Source: Pseudocoprococcus catus (GTDB lineage: Bacteria; Bacillota; Clostridia; Lachnospirales; Lachnospiraceae). Taken from it: a stretch of DNA of 64,000 nucleotides. The translations under genes were made by a program, and so were the position numbers. The stretch spans positions 1,633,358-1,697,357 of the forward strand of contig NZ_LR698973.1 of the NCBI RefSeq assembly GCF_902381825.1, given 5' to 3'. Below are positions 52,899-62,528 of the stretch, in pieces (the first letter of the stretch is position 1; each line of letters begins with the position of its first letter). The notes beneath the pieces are model-generated. The model made no database searches. It worked only from the letters and a program-made list of their open reading frames with translations, and had not been told where the DNA came from.

Positions 52899-53996
52899 TT
52901 GAACAGCAAATGGATAAAAAGACTTGGCGTATTACTGTTGCTGCTATTGCTTGTATTTCAGGCGGCGGCCTGTCAGAAGACGGCGGGGCAAGGCGATACT
53001 GAAGAGGATGGGACGGCTTCTTCCTATATATTCACCATGGGAACCGTTTTTGATATCCGGGTATTTGCCGAAGATGCTTCTGAGATCATGCAGGAAGCGG
53101 AACAGGCACTTTATGGTTGTGACAGTCTTCTTTCCTGGAGAGAGGAAGGGTCATTAGCATACAGATTTAATACGGAGCATCAGGCAGATATGTCTGAGAT
53201 GAAAGAAGTATTTGAAGATGCCCTTCAGGTCAGTAAAGACAGTCAGGGCGCATTTGATCTCACTGTTTTACCGCTTTCACAGCTTTGGAATTTTGATAAG
53301 CTCGGGGACAGTGATTTTGATGTGTCAACAATGAAAGTCCCGGATAAAGAAGATATTGCGCAGGCAATGGCAAAAGTGGATTATACTCAGCTGAAGTATG
53401 ATGATGCGACCGGGATACTTTCTACAGAAAATCCGGATATTCAGATTGAATTAGGTGCCATTGGCAAAGGCTATGCTATCGAGCAGGCGAAGGATGTTTT
53501 GAAACGTTCTGATGCATCAGGCGGGATGGTTTCGGCCGGCAGTTCCATTTATGTCTGTGGAACAAAGAAAGATGGCAGCCGGTTCAGAGTAGCTTTAAGA
53601 GACCCCCGTGGTGATGAAAATTCAGCGATCGGGGTGCTTACCTTGTCGGATACGACGATATCCACATCCGGCGATTATGAGCGCTATTTTGAAAAGGATG
53701 GTGTGAGATATCACCATATACTGGATCCGCGGACAGGCTATCCGGCTGACAGCGGACTGATGCAGGTAACGATTATCTGTGATGACAGTGTGATTGGAGA
53801 TGCACTGTCAACGGCATGTTTTGTCCTTGGTCTGGACGAGGGCATGAATCTGGCAGCAAAATATGGTGTTAATGCGATTTTTGTTGATACAGATAAGAAT
53901 ATCTGGTACAATAACCCGGATGTCTTGAATTATTTCGAGTTTACAGGAAAGGATTCAGGATATGTTTTAAATGAATATAATCAGGCTCGCAGTTAA
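52899..53996 (+). CDS. apbE: FAD:protein FMN transferase ApbE (lipoprotein)
   Basis: The protein is 365 residues from TTG 52899, with GAGGTG 6 bases upstream; the GTG at 52890 overlaps that site. The N-terminus has a hydrophobic run and FQAAAC, a lipobox, so it is anchored outside the membrane. Motifs ELGAIGKGYAIEQA and HHILDPRTGYPADSG bind Mg and FAD. It attaches FMN to Thr or Ser residues of RnfG and RnfD. It is followed by rnfC, 69 bases on, in the usual order. Confidence 0.94.
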   Translation: MNSKWIKRLGVLLLLLLLVFQAAACQKTAGQGDTEEDGTASSYIFTMGTVFDIRVFAEDASEIMQEAEQALYGCDSLLSWREEGSLAYRFNTEHQADMSEMKEVFEDALQVSKDSQGAFDLTVLPLSQLWNFDKLGDSDFDVSTMKVPDKEDIAQAMAKVDYTQLKYDDATGILSTENPDIQIELGAIGKGYAIEQAKDVLKRSDASGGMVSAGSSIYVCGTKKDGSRFRVALRDPRGDENSAIGVLTLSDTTISTSGDYERYFEKDGVRYHHILDPRTGYPADSGLMQVTIICDDSVIGDALSTACFVLGLDEGMNLAAKYGVNAIFVDTDKNIWYNNPDVLNYFEFTGKDSGYVLNEYNQARS

Positions 53997-54065
53997 GGCT
54001 GTGGACTGGTTTATATAATAAAGTTTTGCGGACGAAAGTCCAAAAATATCTAGAGGAGGATTCAA

Positions 54066-55394
54066 ATGGCAAAACAATCAAGTGGACTTCTTGGCAGTTT
54101 AGGATTTGTTAAAAGCCCTGGAGCACCCGTACCTCACAGAAAACATACCAGTGCTTGTGAGACAGTTGAGATGCCGGTACCGGCAACTGTAACTATCGTT
54201 ATGTCACAGCATATTGGTGCACCTTGTACACCATGCGTTAAAGCAAAGGATCAGGTGTTTGTAGGTACGCTTGTAGGTGAAAGCACTGCATTTATGTCAG
54301 CGCCGATACATTCCAGCGTGTCAGGTACAGTCAAAAAAATTGACACAGTTTTAATGCCGAATGGTACAAAGGCACAGGCAATCGTCATCGATACAGATGG
54401 TGAACAGACTGTTGACCCGGCTATTCAGCCACCAGTAGTGAATTCAAAAGAGGAATTTATTGAAGCTGTTAAACAGTCAGGTCTTGTAGGTCTTGGTGGT
54501 GCCGGTTTCCCAGCACACATCAAGTTGAACCCTAAGGACAAGATTGAATATCTCTGCATCAATGCGGCAGAATGTGAACCTTATATCACAGCCGATGTCA
54601 GAGAGATCATGGAGAACCATGAGAACGTTCTTTACGGTATCAGCCAGGTTATGAAATACGTTGGTATCGACAAGGCTTTGATCGGTATTGAGGACAACAA
54701 GCCTGAAGCAATCAAGCTGATGCAGGAGAAGACAGCACAGATGAGCAATGTTGAAGTTGTGAGCTTACCTTCCCGTTATCCACAGGGTGCTGAGAAAGTT
54801 CTCATTGAACAGTGTACAGGACGTCAGGTGCCTCCTGGCAAACTGCCTTCTGATGTGGGATGTATCGTTATGAACGTTGCATCTGCAGGTTTCCTCGGCG
54901 GTTATCTGAAGAATGGTATTCCGTTGACAACAAAGCGTGTCACGGTTGATGGTTCTGCAATTACAGAAGCTAAGAACGTCAGAGTTCCGATCGGTGCTCC
55001 GATTAAAGATATTATTGCATTCTGCGGCGGATACAAAGGTACACCGGCCAAACTGATCAGTGGTGGTCCTATGATGGGTACTGCATTGATGACCGATGAT
55101 TTCCCTGTTCTGAAACAGAACAATGCTTTCCTTGCTTTCGATGAAGCAGAAGCTAAATCTCTTGAACCGACAGCATGTATCAGCTGCGGTCGTTGCGTTA
55201 ATGCATGTCCTATGAATCTGATGCCTACAAAGCTTGAGGCTGCTACTATCTATAAGAGAGTAGATGACCTGAAGAAGTACAGTGTCATGACATGTATGGA
55301 ATGCGGCTGCTGTGCATTCGTATGTCCAGCAAACAGGAAACTCGTTCAGTCTATGAGAATTGGTAAAGCCATTCTTCGTAATGCAGGAAAGTAG
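54066..55394 (+). CDS. rnfC: Ion-translocating oxidoreductase subunit RnfC
   Basis: The protein is 442 residues. The central part has the NADH/flavin fold of the Nqo1 type (GLGGAGFPAHIKLNP near residue 143). The C-terminus holds two 4Fe-4S motifs, CISCGRCVNACP and CMECGCCAFVCP. It faces the cytoplasm and passes electrons between the soluble NAD side and the membrane subunits. AGAGGAGG precedes the ATG. It is the first of six rnf genes. Confidence 0.96.
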   Translation: MAKQSSGLLGSLGFVKSPGAPVPHRKHTSACETVEMPVPATVTIVMSQHIGAPCTPCVKAKDQVFVGTLVGESTAFMSAPIHSSVSGTVKKIDTVLMPNGTKAQAIVIDTDGEQTVDPAIQPPVVNSKEEFIEAVKQSGLVGLGGAGFPAHIKLNPKDKIEYLCINAAECEPYITADVREIMENHENVLYGISQVMKYVGIDKALIGIEDNKPEAIKLMQEKTAQMSNVEVVSLPSRYPQGAEKVLIEQCTGRQVPPGKLPSDVGCIVMNVASAGFLGGYLKNGIPLTTKRVTVDGSAITEAKNVRVPIGAPIKDIIAFCGGYKGTPAKLISGGPMMGTALMTDDFPVLKQNNAFLAFDEAEAKSLEPTACISCGRCVNACPMNLMPTKLEAATIYKRVDDLKKYSVMTCMECGCCAFVCPANRKLVQSMRIGKAILRNAGK

Positions 55395-55403
55395 GTGTAC
55401 ATA

Positions 55404-56345
55404 ATGGATGGTAAATTAATTGTTTCTTCATCCCCTCATATTTCGAGTCCGGTGAAAACAAAGAATATTATGCTTGATGTTATCATCGCATTAATCCCTT
55501 CTTTGATTGCATCAATTTATTTCTTCGGACCGAGAGCTGCTGTTGTTGTTATTGCTTCAGTAGCAACTTGTGTAATCGCTGAGTATATCTGCCGTAAAGT
55601 CATGAAGCGCGAGCAGACAATCGGCGATCTCAGTGCAGTCGTAACAGGTATTCTTCTGGCATTCAACCTGCCTTCAAGTGTACCGATCTATGTGCCGATC
55701 ATCGGTGGTCTGGTAGCCATCGTTATGGTTAAACAGATGTTTGGTGGCCTTGGCCAGAACTTCGTTAATCCGGCTCTGCTGGCACGTATCATTCTGATGA
55801 ACTCCTTCCCTGTACTGATGACAACATGGTATCCATCAGGCAACTTTGGAGCTGATACAACAGCAATGGCTTCACCGCTTGCTAACATTGCAGCAGGTAA
55901 TGTAGATGCATTGCCATCTTACTGGGATATGTTCATCGGTAACATTCCTGGATGTTTGGGTGAAACAAGTGCATTAGCACTTCTGCTTGGTGGTATTTAT
56001 CTGATTGCCAGAAAAGTTATCTCACCGATCATCCCTGTAACTTATATTGGTACAGTATTTGTTCTGTCTGCTATTCTTGGACAGGATCCTGTTGCCCAGA
56101 TTCTCTGCGGTGGTCTTTTCATCGGTGCAATCTTTATGGCAACTGACTATGTAACAAGCCCTCTGACGAATAAAGGCAAATTCATCTATGCACTTTGCTG
56201 TGGTATTATTACTTGCCTTATCCGTGTATTTGCTTCCCTTCCGGAAGGTGTATCTTACTCAATCGTTCTGATGAACATCATTGTTCCTCTGATTGAGAGA
56301 GCTACAGTTCCTAAACCGTTTGGTACTGTAAAGGAGGCTAAGTAA
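55404..56345 (+). CDS. rnfD: Rnf complex membrane subunit RnfD
   Basis: The protein is 313 residues from the ATG at 55404 (AGGTG site); a GTG at 55395 overlaps it. It has eight to ten membrane segments. The covalent FMN motif reads DTTAMASPLA near residue 152-161, with a serine (residue 157) where most relatives have a threonine. It overlaps rnfG by one base. Confidence 0.93.
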   Translation: MDGKLIVSSSPHISSPVKTKNIMLDVIIALIPSLIASIYFFGPRAAVVVIASVATCVIAEYICRKVMKREQTIGDLSAVVTGILLAFNLPSSVPIYVPIIGGLVAIVMVKQMFGGLGQNFVNPALLARIILMNSFPVLMTTWYPSGNFGADTTAMASPLANIAAGNVDALPSYWDMFIGNIPGCLGETSALALLLGGIYLIARKVISPIIPVTYIGTVFVLSAILGQDPVAQILCGGLFIGAIFMATDYVTSPLTNKGKFIYALCCGIITCLIRVFASLPEGVSYSIVLMNIIVPLIERATVPKPFGTVKEAK

Positions 56346-56914
56346 TGAATTTTAAATCAATTGGTATTCCTACAATCAAATTGTTAGTTATTGCAGCTGT
56401 TATTACAATACTTCTGTTCCTGACAAATAATACAACAGAAGCAAAGATTGCTCAGAATCAGGCAGATGCGAATGTGGCTTCCCGTAAGGAAGTTCTTCCG
56501 GATGCTGACGATTTTGATGAGAAGACAGTGACTGTTGACGGTGTAGAGTATACATATTATGAAGCTAAGAATGGCGCAGGCTATGTATTCTCAGGTTCCA
56601 ACAAAGGTTACGGCGGTGCTGTAGTATCCATGGTTGGTATTTCTTCCGATGGTAAAGTTGTCGGTGTTAAAGTGACAGAAGCTTCTGATGAAACACCTGG
56701 TCTTGGTGCTAAATGGATAGCTGCTGATGCATCAGGTAACGAGAGACGCGCTCAGTTCGTTGGTGATATCCCTGAAAGTGGTTCTTTCGCTGTTGTTAAA
56801 GATGGCGGTACAATTGAGGCTGTTGCAGGTGCAACAATCACATCCCGTGCTGTTACACATGATGTTAATGATGCAATTGCACAGTACAATGCTGTAGTAG
56901 GAGGTGCTAACTAA
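56345..56914 (+). CDS. rnfG: Rnf complex flavoprotein subunit RnfG
   Basis: The protein is 189 residues with one N-terminal membrane segment (residues 11-27). An extracytoplasmic FMN-binding domain carries GATITSRA near residue 167, where ApbE attaches FMN to a threonine. The start overlaps the rnfD stop, and it overlaps rnfE by one base. Confidence 0.94.
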   Translation: MNFKSIGIPTIKLLVIAAVITILLFLTNNTTEAKIAQNQADANVASRKEVLPDADDFDEKTVTVDGVEYTYYEAKNGAGYVFSGSNKGYGGAVVSMVGISSDGKVVGVKVTEASDETPGLGAKWIAADASGNERRAQFVGDIPESGSFAVVKDGGTIEAVAGATITSRAVTHDVNDAIAQYNAVVGGAN

Positions 56915-57603
56915 TGGCTAAAAAAGAGAAAAGTTATGGCGAGATTTTGACAGCCGGTTTTATTAAAGAAAACCCTGTTCTTCGTCTTGTATTAGGTACC
57001 TGTCCTACATTGGCCGTTACAACACAGGCTTTTAACGGTCTTGGTATGGGTGCCGCAGCTACACTGGTACTGATCGGTTCCAATGCTGTTATTTCATTAC
57101 TTCGTAACGTTATTCCTGATAAGGTTCGTATTCCGGCTTTCATCACAATCATCGCTGGTTTCGTAACAATTATTCAGATGCTTGTCAAGGCGTTTGTACC
57201 AGCTCTGGATTCAGCGCTTGGTATTTATCTGCCTCTGATCGTTGTTAACTGTATTATTCTTGGCCGTGCAGAAAGTTTTGCCAGCAAGAATAAAGTCCTT
57301 CCATCCATCCTTGATGGTCTTGGAATGGGTATCGGTTTCACAATTGCCCTTGTATTAATGGGTTCCATCCGTGAGATCATTGGTAATGGTTCATGGTTTG
57401 GTATGGTTCTCAATGATGGTAGTATGATTCAGCCTATGCTGATTCTCATCCTGCCTCCTGGTGGTTTCTTTGTATTCGGTATGTTGATTGCACTGTTCAA
57501 TCGTCTTGCTGAAGGTAAAGGCAAAGAGCCTGCAACATTATCATGCTGTAATTGCCCACAGGCTGCCAGCTGTATGAAAGCATCAGAAGGAGGTTGTGAA
57601 TAA
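56914..57603 (+). CDS. rnfE: Rnf complex membrane subunit RnfE
   Basis: The protein is 229 residues with about six membrane segments and the RnfA/E motif NPVLRLVLGTCPTLAVTT near the start. A C-terminal extension has six cysteines (SCCNCPQAASC and a final C), which is longer than in many relatives. It pairs with RnfA around an iron-sulfur cluster. Confidence 0.94.
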   Translation: MAKKEKSYGEILTAGFIKENPVLRLVLGTCPTLAVTTQAFNGLGMGAAATLVLIGSNAVISLLRNVIPDKVRIPAFITIIAGFVTIIQMLVKAFVPALDSALGIYLPLIVVNCIILGRAESFASKNKVLPSILDGLGMGIGFTIALVLMGSIREIIGNGSWFGMVLNDGSMIQPMLILILPPGGFFVFGMLIALFNRLAEGKGKEPATLSCCNCPQAASCMKASEGGCE

Positions 57604-58199
57604 TGTCAATTACTGGTTTACTTTCAATTTTCCTTGCAGCCATTCTGACAAACAACTATATCCTGTCTAAATTCCTTGGTATCTGTCCATTCCTGGGCGT
57701 TTCCAAGAAACTGGATACAGCAGTCAGCATGAGTGCTGCCGTTATCGTCGTAATGGTTGTTGCTACAGCTGTTACATGGCCAATCCAGACATTACTGTTG
57801 GATCCACTTGGCCTTGGTTACTTACAGACAATCGTATTCATCCTGATCATTGCAGCACTTGTTCAGTTCATTGAGACGTTCATGAAGAAGAACATGCCGC
57901 CTCTTTATCAGGCTCTGGGTGTATACCTTCCTCTGATCACAACAAACTGTGCAGTACTTGGTGTTACAACCCTGAATATCAGCTCTGGTTATAACTATAT
58001 CGAATCACTGATCAATTCATTTGGTTCAGGTGTTGGTTTCCTTGTTGCCATGGTACTTTTTGCAGGTGTCAGAGGAAGACTGGAAACAGCGGATATCCCT
58101 AAATCATTACAGGGTCTGCCAATCACACTGGTATCCGCATCTATCGTAGCTTGTTCATTCCTTGGCTTCGGCGGCCTTGTAGACGGCATTTTTAAATAG
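57603..58199 (+). CDS. rnfA: Rnf complex membrane subunit RnfA
   Basis: The protein is 198 residues with six membrane segments and the motif NNYILSKFLGICPFLGVSKK near residue 17, homologous to that in RnfE. It overlaps rnfE by one base (TAATG). Confidence 0.95.
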   Translation: MSITGLLSIFLAAILTNNYILSKFLGICPFLGVSKKLDTAVSMSAAVIVVMVVATAVTWPIQTLLLDPLGLGYLQTIVFILIIAALVQFIETFMKKNMPPLYQALGVYLPLITTNCAVLGVTTLNISSGYNYIESLINSFGSGVGFLVAMVLFAGVRGRLETADIPKSLQGLPITLVSASIVACSFLGFGGLVDGIFK

Positions 58200-58211
58200 G
58201 AGGGATTGGAC

Positions 58212-58982
58212 ATGTATGGTATTATTCTTGTAGCGGTTATCGCGATTATTGCAGGTCTGCTTTTGTCATGGGCTTCCATTCAGTTCGCAGTACCTGTTGA
58301 TGAAAAACAGGCAGCAGTCAGAGAAGTACTTCCTGGTGCTAACTGTGGTGCCTGCGGTTTCTCCGGTTGTGACGGCTATGCAGCAGCTCTTGCTGCAGGA
58401 ACAGCAGAAATCGGTCTTTGTTCTCCTGGTGGTCCGGATGTTGCAGAAGAATGTGCAACAATCCTGGGCAAAGCAGCAGGTGAAATGGTTAGAAAAGTTG
58501 CGCTTGTACAGTGTAACGGTACTTGCTCAAATGCAGGTCAGAAACTCATCTATGATGGTGTTGACACATGTCAGGCAGTGAGCCTGATGTTTGCCGGCGA
58601 CAGCACATGTGCATATGGCTGCCTTGGCCATGGTGACTGTGCAGCTGTTTGCCCTGAGAAGGCAATCATTGTTCATGACGGTCTGGCTATGATCGATCAG
58701 GACAAGTGTGTTGGCTGTGGTATCTGTGTGAAGACATGTCCGAAGCATGTGATCGCACTTGTACCATTCGAGAAGAAACATCATGTACTTTGCGTCAATA
58801 CAGATAAGGGTGCAGAAGCAATGAAAGTCTGCAAGACAAGCTGTATTGGTTGTATGAAGTGTGTGAAGACTTGTGAGCATGACGCAATCCATGTTACAAA
58901 CTTCAATGCAGCCATTGATTATGATAAGTGTACAAACTGCGGTGCATGTGCAGAAGTGTGTCCAAAACATGCCATCTGCTAA
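58212..58982 (+). CDS. rnfB: Rnf complex ferredoxin subunit RnfB
   Basis: The protein is 256 residues from the ATG at 58212 (TAGGAGGG site). One N-terminal membrane segment is followed by the 4Fe-4S motif NCGACGFSGCDGYA. Several further CxxCxxCxxxCP clusters follow: CAYGCLGHGDCAAVCP, CVGCGICVKTCP, CIGCMKCVKTC and CTNCGACAEVCP. It receives electrons from reduced ferredoxin. A terminator follows, ending the operon. Confidence 0.95.
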   Translation: MYGIILVAVIAIIAGLLLSWASIQFAVPVDEKQAAVREVLPGANCGACGFSGCDGYAAALAAGTAEIGLCSPGGPDVAEECATILGKAAGEMVRKVALVQCNGTCSNAGQKLIYDGVDTCQAVSLMFAGDSTCAYGCLGHGDCAAVCPEKAIIVHDGLAMIDQDKCVGCGICVKTCPKHVIALVPFEKKHHVLCVNTDKGAEAMKVCKTSCIGCMKCVKTCEHDAIHVTNFNAAIDYDKCTNCGACAEVCPKHAIC

Positions 58983-59007
58983 TAGCGGGCTGTATACAGA
59001 TTGTTGA

Positions 59008-59045
59008 TTTTAAGGCGGATGTCGAAAGGCATCCGCCTTTTAAAA
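59008..59045 (+). terminator. Terminator of the apbE-rnf operon
   Basis: TTTTAAGGCGGATG (59008-59021) pairs with CATCCGCCTTTTAAAA (59030-59045) around a short loop. Confidence 0.9.
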
Positions 59046-59218
59046 TTTAAGAGACGACGTCAAATGAATAGTATAAAATATTGAAATTCCGGGATAATGA
59101 AAAAAACGAATCCAACTGTAAGAAAACTGAAAGAAATAACTGGCATTATTTTCAGAAATTTGCAGTAGAATCATTGATATAGAGTAAAATGAATAACTAA
59201 AAACAAAAGGGGAAAACG

Positions 59219-59932
59219 ATGGAACAGCAGACAATATTAATTGTAGATGATGACAGAGAAATTGTACGTGTCATCGCCAAAATACTTGAACTGGAAGGAT
59301 ATAGGACATTGAAGGCTTATGATGGTCTCGAGGCCCTGGATATGCTGGTGGGCAATGTTGTACACCTGATTATGATCGATATCATGATGCCGAAGATGAA
59401 TGGTCTTGCAGCCGTGATGAAAATACGGGAGACCAATAATATTCCTATTATCATTTTATCAGCCAAGACCGAGGAAACAGATAAGGTTTTGGGGCTGTCT
59501 ATGGGAGCGGATGACTATATCAGCAAGCCATTTAATACCCAGGAGATGATTGCCAGAGTGAAGGCACAGCTGAGACGGTATATGCGTCTTGGAGCCATGA
59601 ATTCGGAAAGTATGCAGGACAGTATTCGTATTGGTGATCTGTATCTGGATAAACATGCCAAGGAATTAAATGTTAATGGTGAATCCGTGCATCTGACGGC
59701 AACAGAATATAAAATTATGGAACTGCTCATGAGTAATCCGGGCAGAGTTTTTCCGGCGGAAGAAATTTATGAGCGTGTTTGGCAGGAACCGGCTTATTCT
59801 GTTGAAAATACAGTCATGGTACATATTCGGAGAATTCGTGAAAAGATTGAGATCAATCCGAAACAACCAAAATATTTGAAGGTGGTGTGGGGAATTGGAT
59901 ACAAAATTGAAAAAGATGACAGCAAATATTAA
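59219..59932 (+). CDS. OmpR-family response regulator
   Basis: The protein is 237 residues. The receiver domain has the DDD at residues 10-12, phospho-acceptor D54 in MIDIMMP, and K104-type lysine in the YISKPFN region. The C-terminal winged helix (about 140-235) is of OmpR/PhoB type. GGGGAAAACG precedes the ATG. The kinase gene overlaps its 3' end. Confidence 0.94.
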   Translation: MEQQTILIVDDDREIVRVIAKILELEGYRTLKAYDGLEALDMLVGNVVHLIMIDIMMPKMNGLAAVMKIRETNNIPIIILSAKTEETDKVLGLSMGADDYISKPFNTQEMIARVKAQLRRYMRLGAMNSESMQDSIRIGDLYLDKHAKELNVNGESVHLTATEYKIMELLMSNPGRVFPAEEIYERVWQEPAYSVENTVMVHIRRIREKIEINPKQPKYLKVVWGIGYKIEKDDSKY

Positions 59933-61487
59933 AGGTATAAAAGGATGGTTCGTTCTGACAGTATTAGGGCTTGATGTTCTCCTTGGAATTGGCGGCGGAA
60001 ATCTCATAAGTACTTTTTACGGGGATGTCATTATCTATATTGCTTTTCTTGTGACGGTTACTGCAGGTATTATGCTGACAATCAGTTTGAGGCCGGACAG
60101 TAAAGAATGGCTGTTTTTTGGAATTTTTGATAACTTTAAGACAGATACACTGTTTTGGCTGGAAGTATTTATTGTTACATGCACAATGGCTGCCTTTGCA
60201 TGGATTGCCAGTTTATATGAGTCATGGAGTTGGGCATATCCGACAATCTCGATACTGGGAAAGCTTTTGTTTTTGGTATTGGTGCTGCCGGAAGCCTTTG
60301 TTGCGGTAAGCTGTTATGCTATCTTTATCCGGCGCATGAAGGATCGGGAGAAACGCAGGGGGTTGTGGATCCGATCTGTTTTTCCAAAACATGAAAAAAA
60401 ACAGAAAGTAAAAAAAGAAAATCCTATCAAAAAGCTATATACTAAATTCAGAGAAAGTGTTGTCTCTTTAAAAGCAGAATACGAACATTCTCTGGACTAT
60501 GAAAAAAAGCAGCTCATTCGCACAATTTTGATTGTAGGCGGCAATCTTTTTATCATCTGGGCTGTACTTTTTGCCAATAGCGGTATCCTTGTACTTATCC
60601 TGCTGATCATCAATATCGTCTATTTTATAAGGCAGAGAGGTTTTTATCGGAATGTAGGTGAAATTATCAGGGAACTGCATCACCTTTCTATGGGAGAGGA
60701 AGTGCGCCCGGTCAACATTTCTGAGACATCGCCGCTTTATGAGGCAGGATGCGATCTTGAGAAAGTGAATGAAAGTTTGGATAAGAGTGTCAAGCGGCAG
60801 GTTAAGAGTGAACAGATGAAAATTGAGCTGATCACCAATGTATCTCATGACTTAAAGACGCCGTTGACGTCGATTATCGGATATATTGACTTGCTGAAAA
60901 AGGAAGATATGTCACCGGAGGCACAGGATTATGTCAATGTTATTTCCCAGAAGTCAGAGCATTTAAAAGAAATGATACAGGATCTTTTTGAAATATCAAA
61001 GGCTACAAGCGGCAATGCGGAGCTTGTTCTGGAGAAACTGGATATGGTGAAGCTTTTGCAGCAGACACTGGGAGATATGGAAGACCGTATCAGCAGCAGC
61101 GGGCGTATCATTCGAACGGTGCTCCCTGAAGAACCGCTTTATATCAGCGGTGACGGCAAGCGGTTATATCGTGTTTATCAGAATCTGATGGAAAATGCCC
61201 TTAAATATTCAATGGAAGGAACTCGCATTTATGTGGAAGGCCGTGTAGAGGAACAGAAAGTTATTACAGAAATAAAAAATATTGCTGCCTACGAGATGGA
61301 TTTTACTGCAGATAAGATTGTTGAACGATTCCAGAGAGGAGATGTCAACAGGACAACGGAAGGACATGGACTGGGCCTGGCAATTGCCAAAAGTTTTTCA
61401 GAGGCCTGTGGCGGACATCTTGATATCATTATTGACGGCGATATGTTTAAAGCGGTTATTTCCTATCCATTATATTGGGAAAATTGA
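59916..61487 (+). CDS. Membrane sensor histidine kinase
   Basis: The protein is about 523 residues if ATG 59916 is used; TTG 59895 is the other option and would add seven residues. It has about six membrane segments in three pairs (residues 10-50, 80-130, 200-240), a HisKA domain with the phospho-histidine in VSHDLKTPLTSI near residue 310, and an ATPase domain with N box QNLMENALKYS and GHGLGLAIA. It pairs with the response regulator by gene order. The signal is not readable. Confidence 0.9.
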   Translation: MTANIKGIKGWFVLTVLGLDVLLGIGGGNLISTFYGDVIIYIAFLVTVTAGIMLTISLRPDSKEWLFFGIFDNFKTDTLFWLEVFIVTCTMAAFAWIASLYESWSWAYPTISILGKLLFLVLVLPEAFVAVSCYAIFIRRMKDREKRRGLWIRSVFPKHEKKQKVKKENPIKKLYTKFRESVVSLKAEYEHSLDYEKKQLIRTILIVGGNLFIIWAVLFANSGILVLILLIINIVYFIRQRGFYRNVGEIIRELHHLSMGEEVRPVNISETSPLYEAGCDLEKVNESLDKSVKRQVKSEQMKIELITNVSHDLKTPLTSIIGYIDLLKKEDMSPEAQDYVNVISQKSEHLKEMIQDLFEISKATSGNAELVLEKLDMVKLLQQTLGDMEDRISSSGRIIRTVLPEEPLYISGDGKRLYRVYQNLMENALKYSMEGTRIYVEGRVEEQKVITEIKNIAAYEMDFTADKIVERFQRGDVNRTTEGHGLGLAIAKSFSEACGGHLDIIIDGDMFKAVISYPLYWEN

Positions 61488-61505
61488 CAGCTGTCTGACT
61501 TGTTC

Positions 61506-61534
61506 TTGTAAAAGTGCATGTTTTTTGATATAAT
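61506..61534 (+). promoter_or_regulatory. Sigma-A promoter of the GntR/FCD gene
   Basis: TTGTAA (61506-61511) and TATAAT (61529-61534) are 17 bases apart. Confidence 0.75.
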
Positions 61535-61596
61535 TGGTATCAGATTTGAAATGATTACAAGATTACATAGGATAATGCTAAGGCAGGGATAATAGA

Positions 61597-62280
61597 ATGG
61601 ATACAGGTGAACGCGCATATGAGAAAATCATTAATTATGTAGAACAGCAGGTCATGCAGGGCCGTTACAAGAAGGGCGATAAATTGCCACCTGAAAGAGA
61701 ACTGGCGGCACTTCTTGGTGCAAGCAGGAATTCTGTGCGGGAAGGGCTTGGCATTCTTGAACGTATGGGAGCAATTTCCAGTCAGCAGGGTGCCGGGAAC
61801 TTTATTTCTGACAATTTCGAAAAGACACTGATTGAGGTGATGACGCTGATGTTTATCCTTGAGGAGGGAACATTCAGAGAAATCAGTGAATTTCGATATG
61901 CATTGGAGACACAGGCACTGGCATTGGCTATGGAACATATCTCCAAAAAGCAACTGGCGGACATTGAGTATTATATGTCCATGCTTGAGAAAACACCGGA
62001 AGAAGATATGAAGGCTTATTATGACAAGATGATTCATTATACAATTACAGCTGCATCAGGGAATCGGTTTATTATTGACAATCTTCAGGCACTGACAGCA
62101 GTCATGGATGTCTTCATTAAGGATATGCGAGCCAAGATTCTGAGTGACGGAAGCAACAGTGAAGGTTTGATGGCGGCCCACAGGGAAATGGTGGAAGCGC
62201 TTAGGGAAAAGAACATGGAGAAGGGAATGCAGGCGTTGAAAGTTCATTTTGAGTATATTTATGAATATATTGACGGATAA
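61597..62280 (+). CDS. FadR/LldR-type GntR transcriptional regulator (FCD domain)
   Basis: The protein is 227 residues. The N-terminal winged helix has GDKLPPERELAALLGASRNSVREGL. The C-terminal FCD helical domain follows, with metal/ligand-binding histidines near HYTITAA and HREM. Many members sense lactate or other 2-hydroxy acids. The next gene encodes a GlcD/lactate dehydrogenase-type enzyme. That suggests LldR-like control, but the ligand is not proven. Confidence 0.88.
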   Translation: MDTGERAYEKIINYVEQQVMQGRYKKGDKLPPERELAALLGASRNSVREGLGILERMGAISSQQGAGNFISDNFEKTLIEVMTLMFILEEGTFREISEFRYALETQALALAMEHISKKQLADIEYYMSMLEKTPEEDMKAYYDKMIHYTITAASGNRFIIDNLQALTAVMDVFIKDMRAKILSDGSNSEGLMAAHREMVEALREKNMEKGMQALKVHFEYIYEYIDG

Positions 62281-62428
62281 AATCGCTTCGTCACCTTAGA
62301 TGAAGGAATCTTTCAAAAAGCATAGTGAAACCGACATGTTCACAGCAATTGATAAGTAAGAAATGTGTAAATTATATGGAATAGGAATATAAAATCACAA
62401 AAAAGAGGACAAAATTAATAAAATTCAC

Positions 62429-62457
62429 TAGACAAATCTGGAATAATATTCTATAAT
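62429..62457 (+). promoter_or_regulatory. Sigma-A promoter of the GlcD-type gene
   Basis: TAGACA (62429-62434) and TATAAT (62452-62457) are 17 bases apart. Confidence 0.65.
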
Positions 62458-62479
62458 AATAGACGTAAGTGGTAGGGCC

Positions 62480-62504
62480 AATGGTACAAAATCTTGTGCC
62501 CATT
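62480..62504. promoter_or_regulatory. Dyad operator before the GlcD-type gene
   Basis: AATGGTACAA (62480-62489) and TTGTGCCCATT (62494-62504) form an inverted repeat with one base bulge. It lies about 25-50 bases downstream of the -10 box, within the likely leader. It is a candidate site for the adjacent GntR/FCD regulator. Confidence 0.5.
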
Positions 62505-62528
62505 TTAAAAAAGTAGGAGGAAGTAAAA

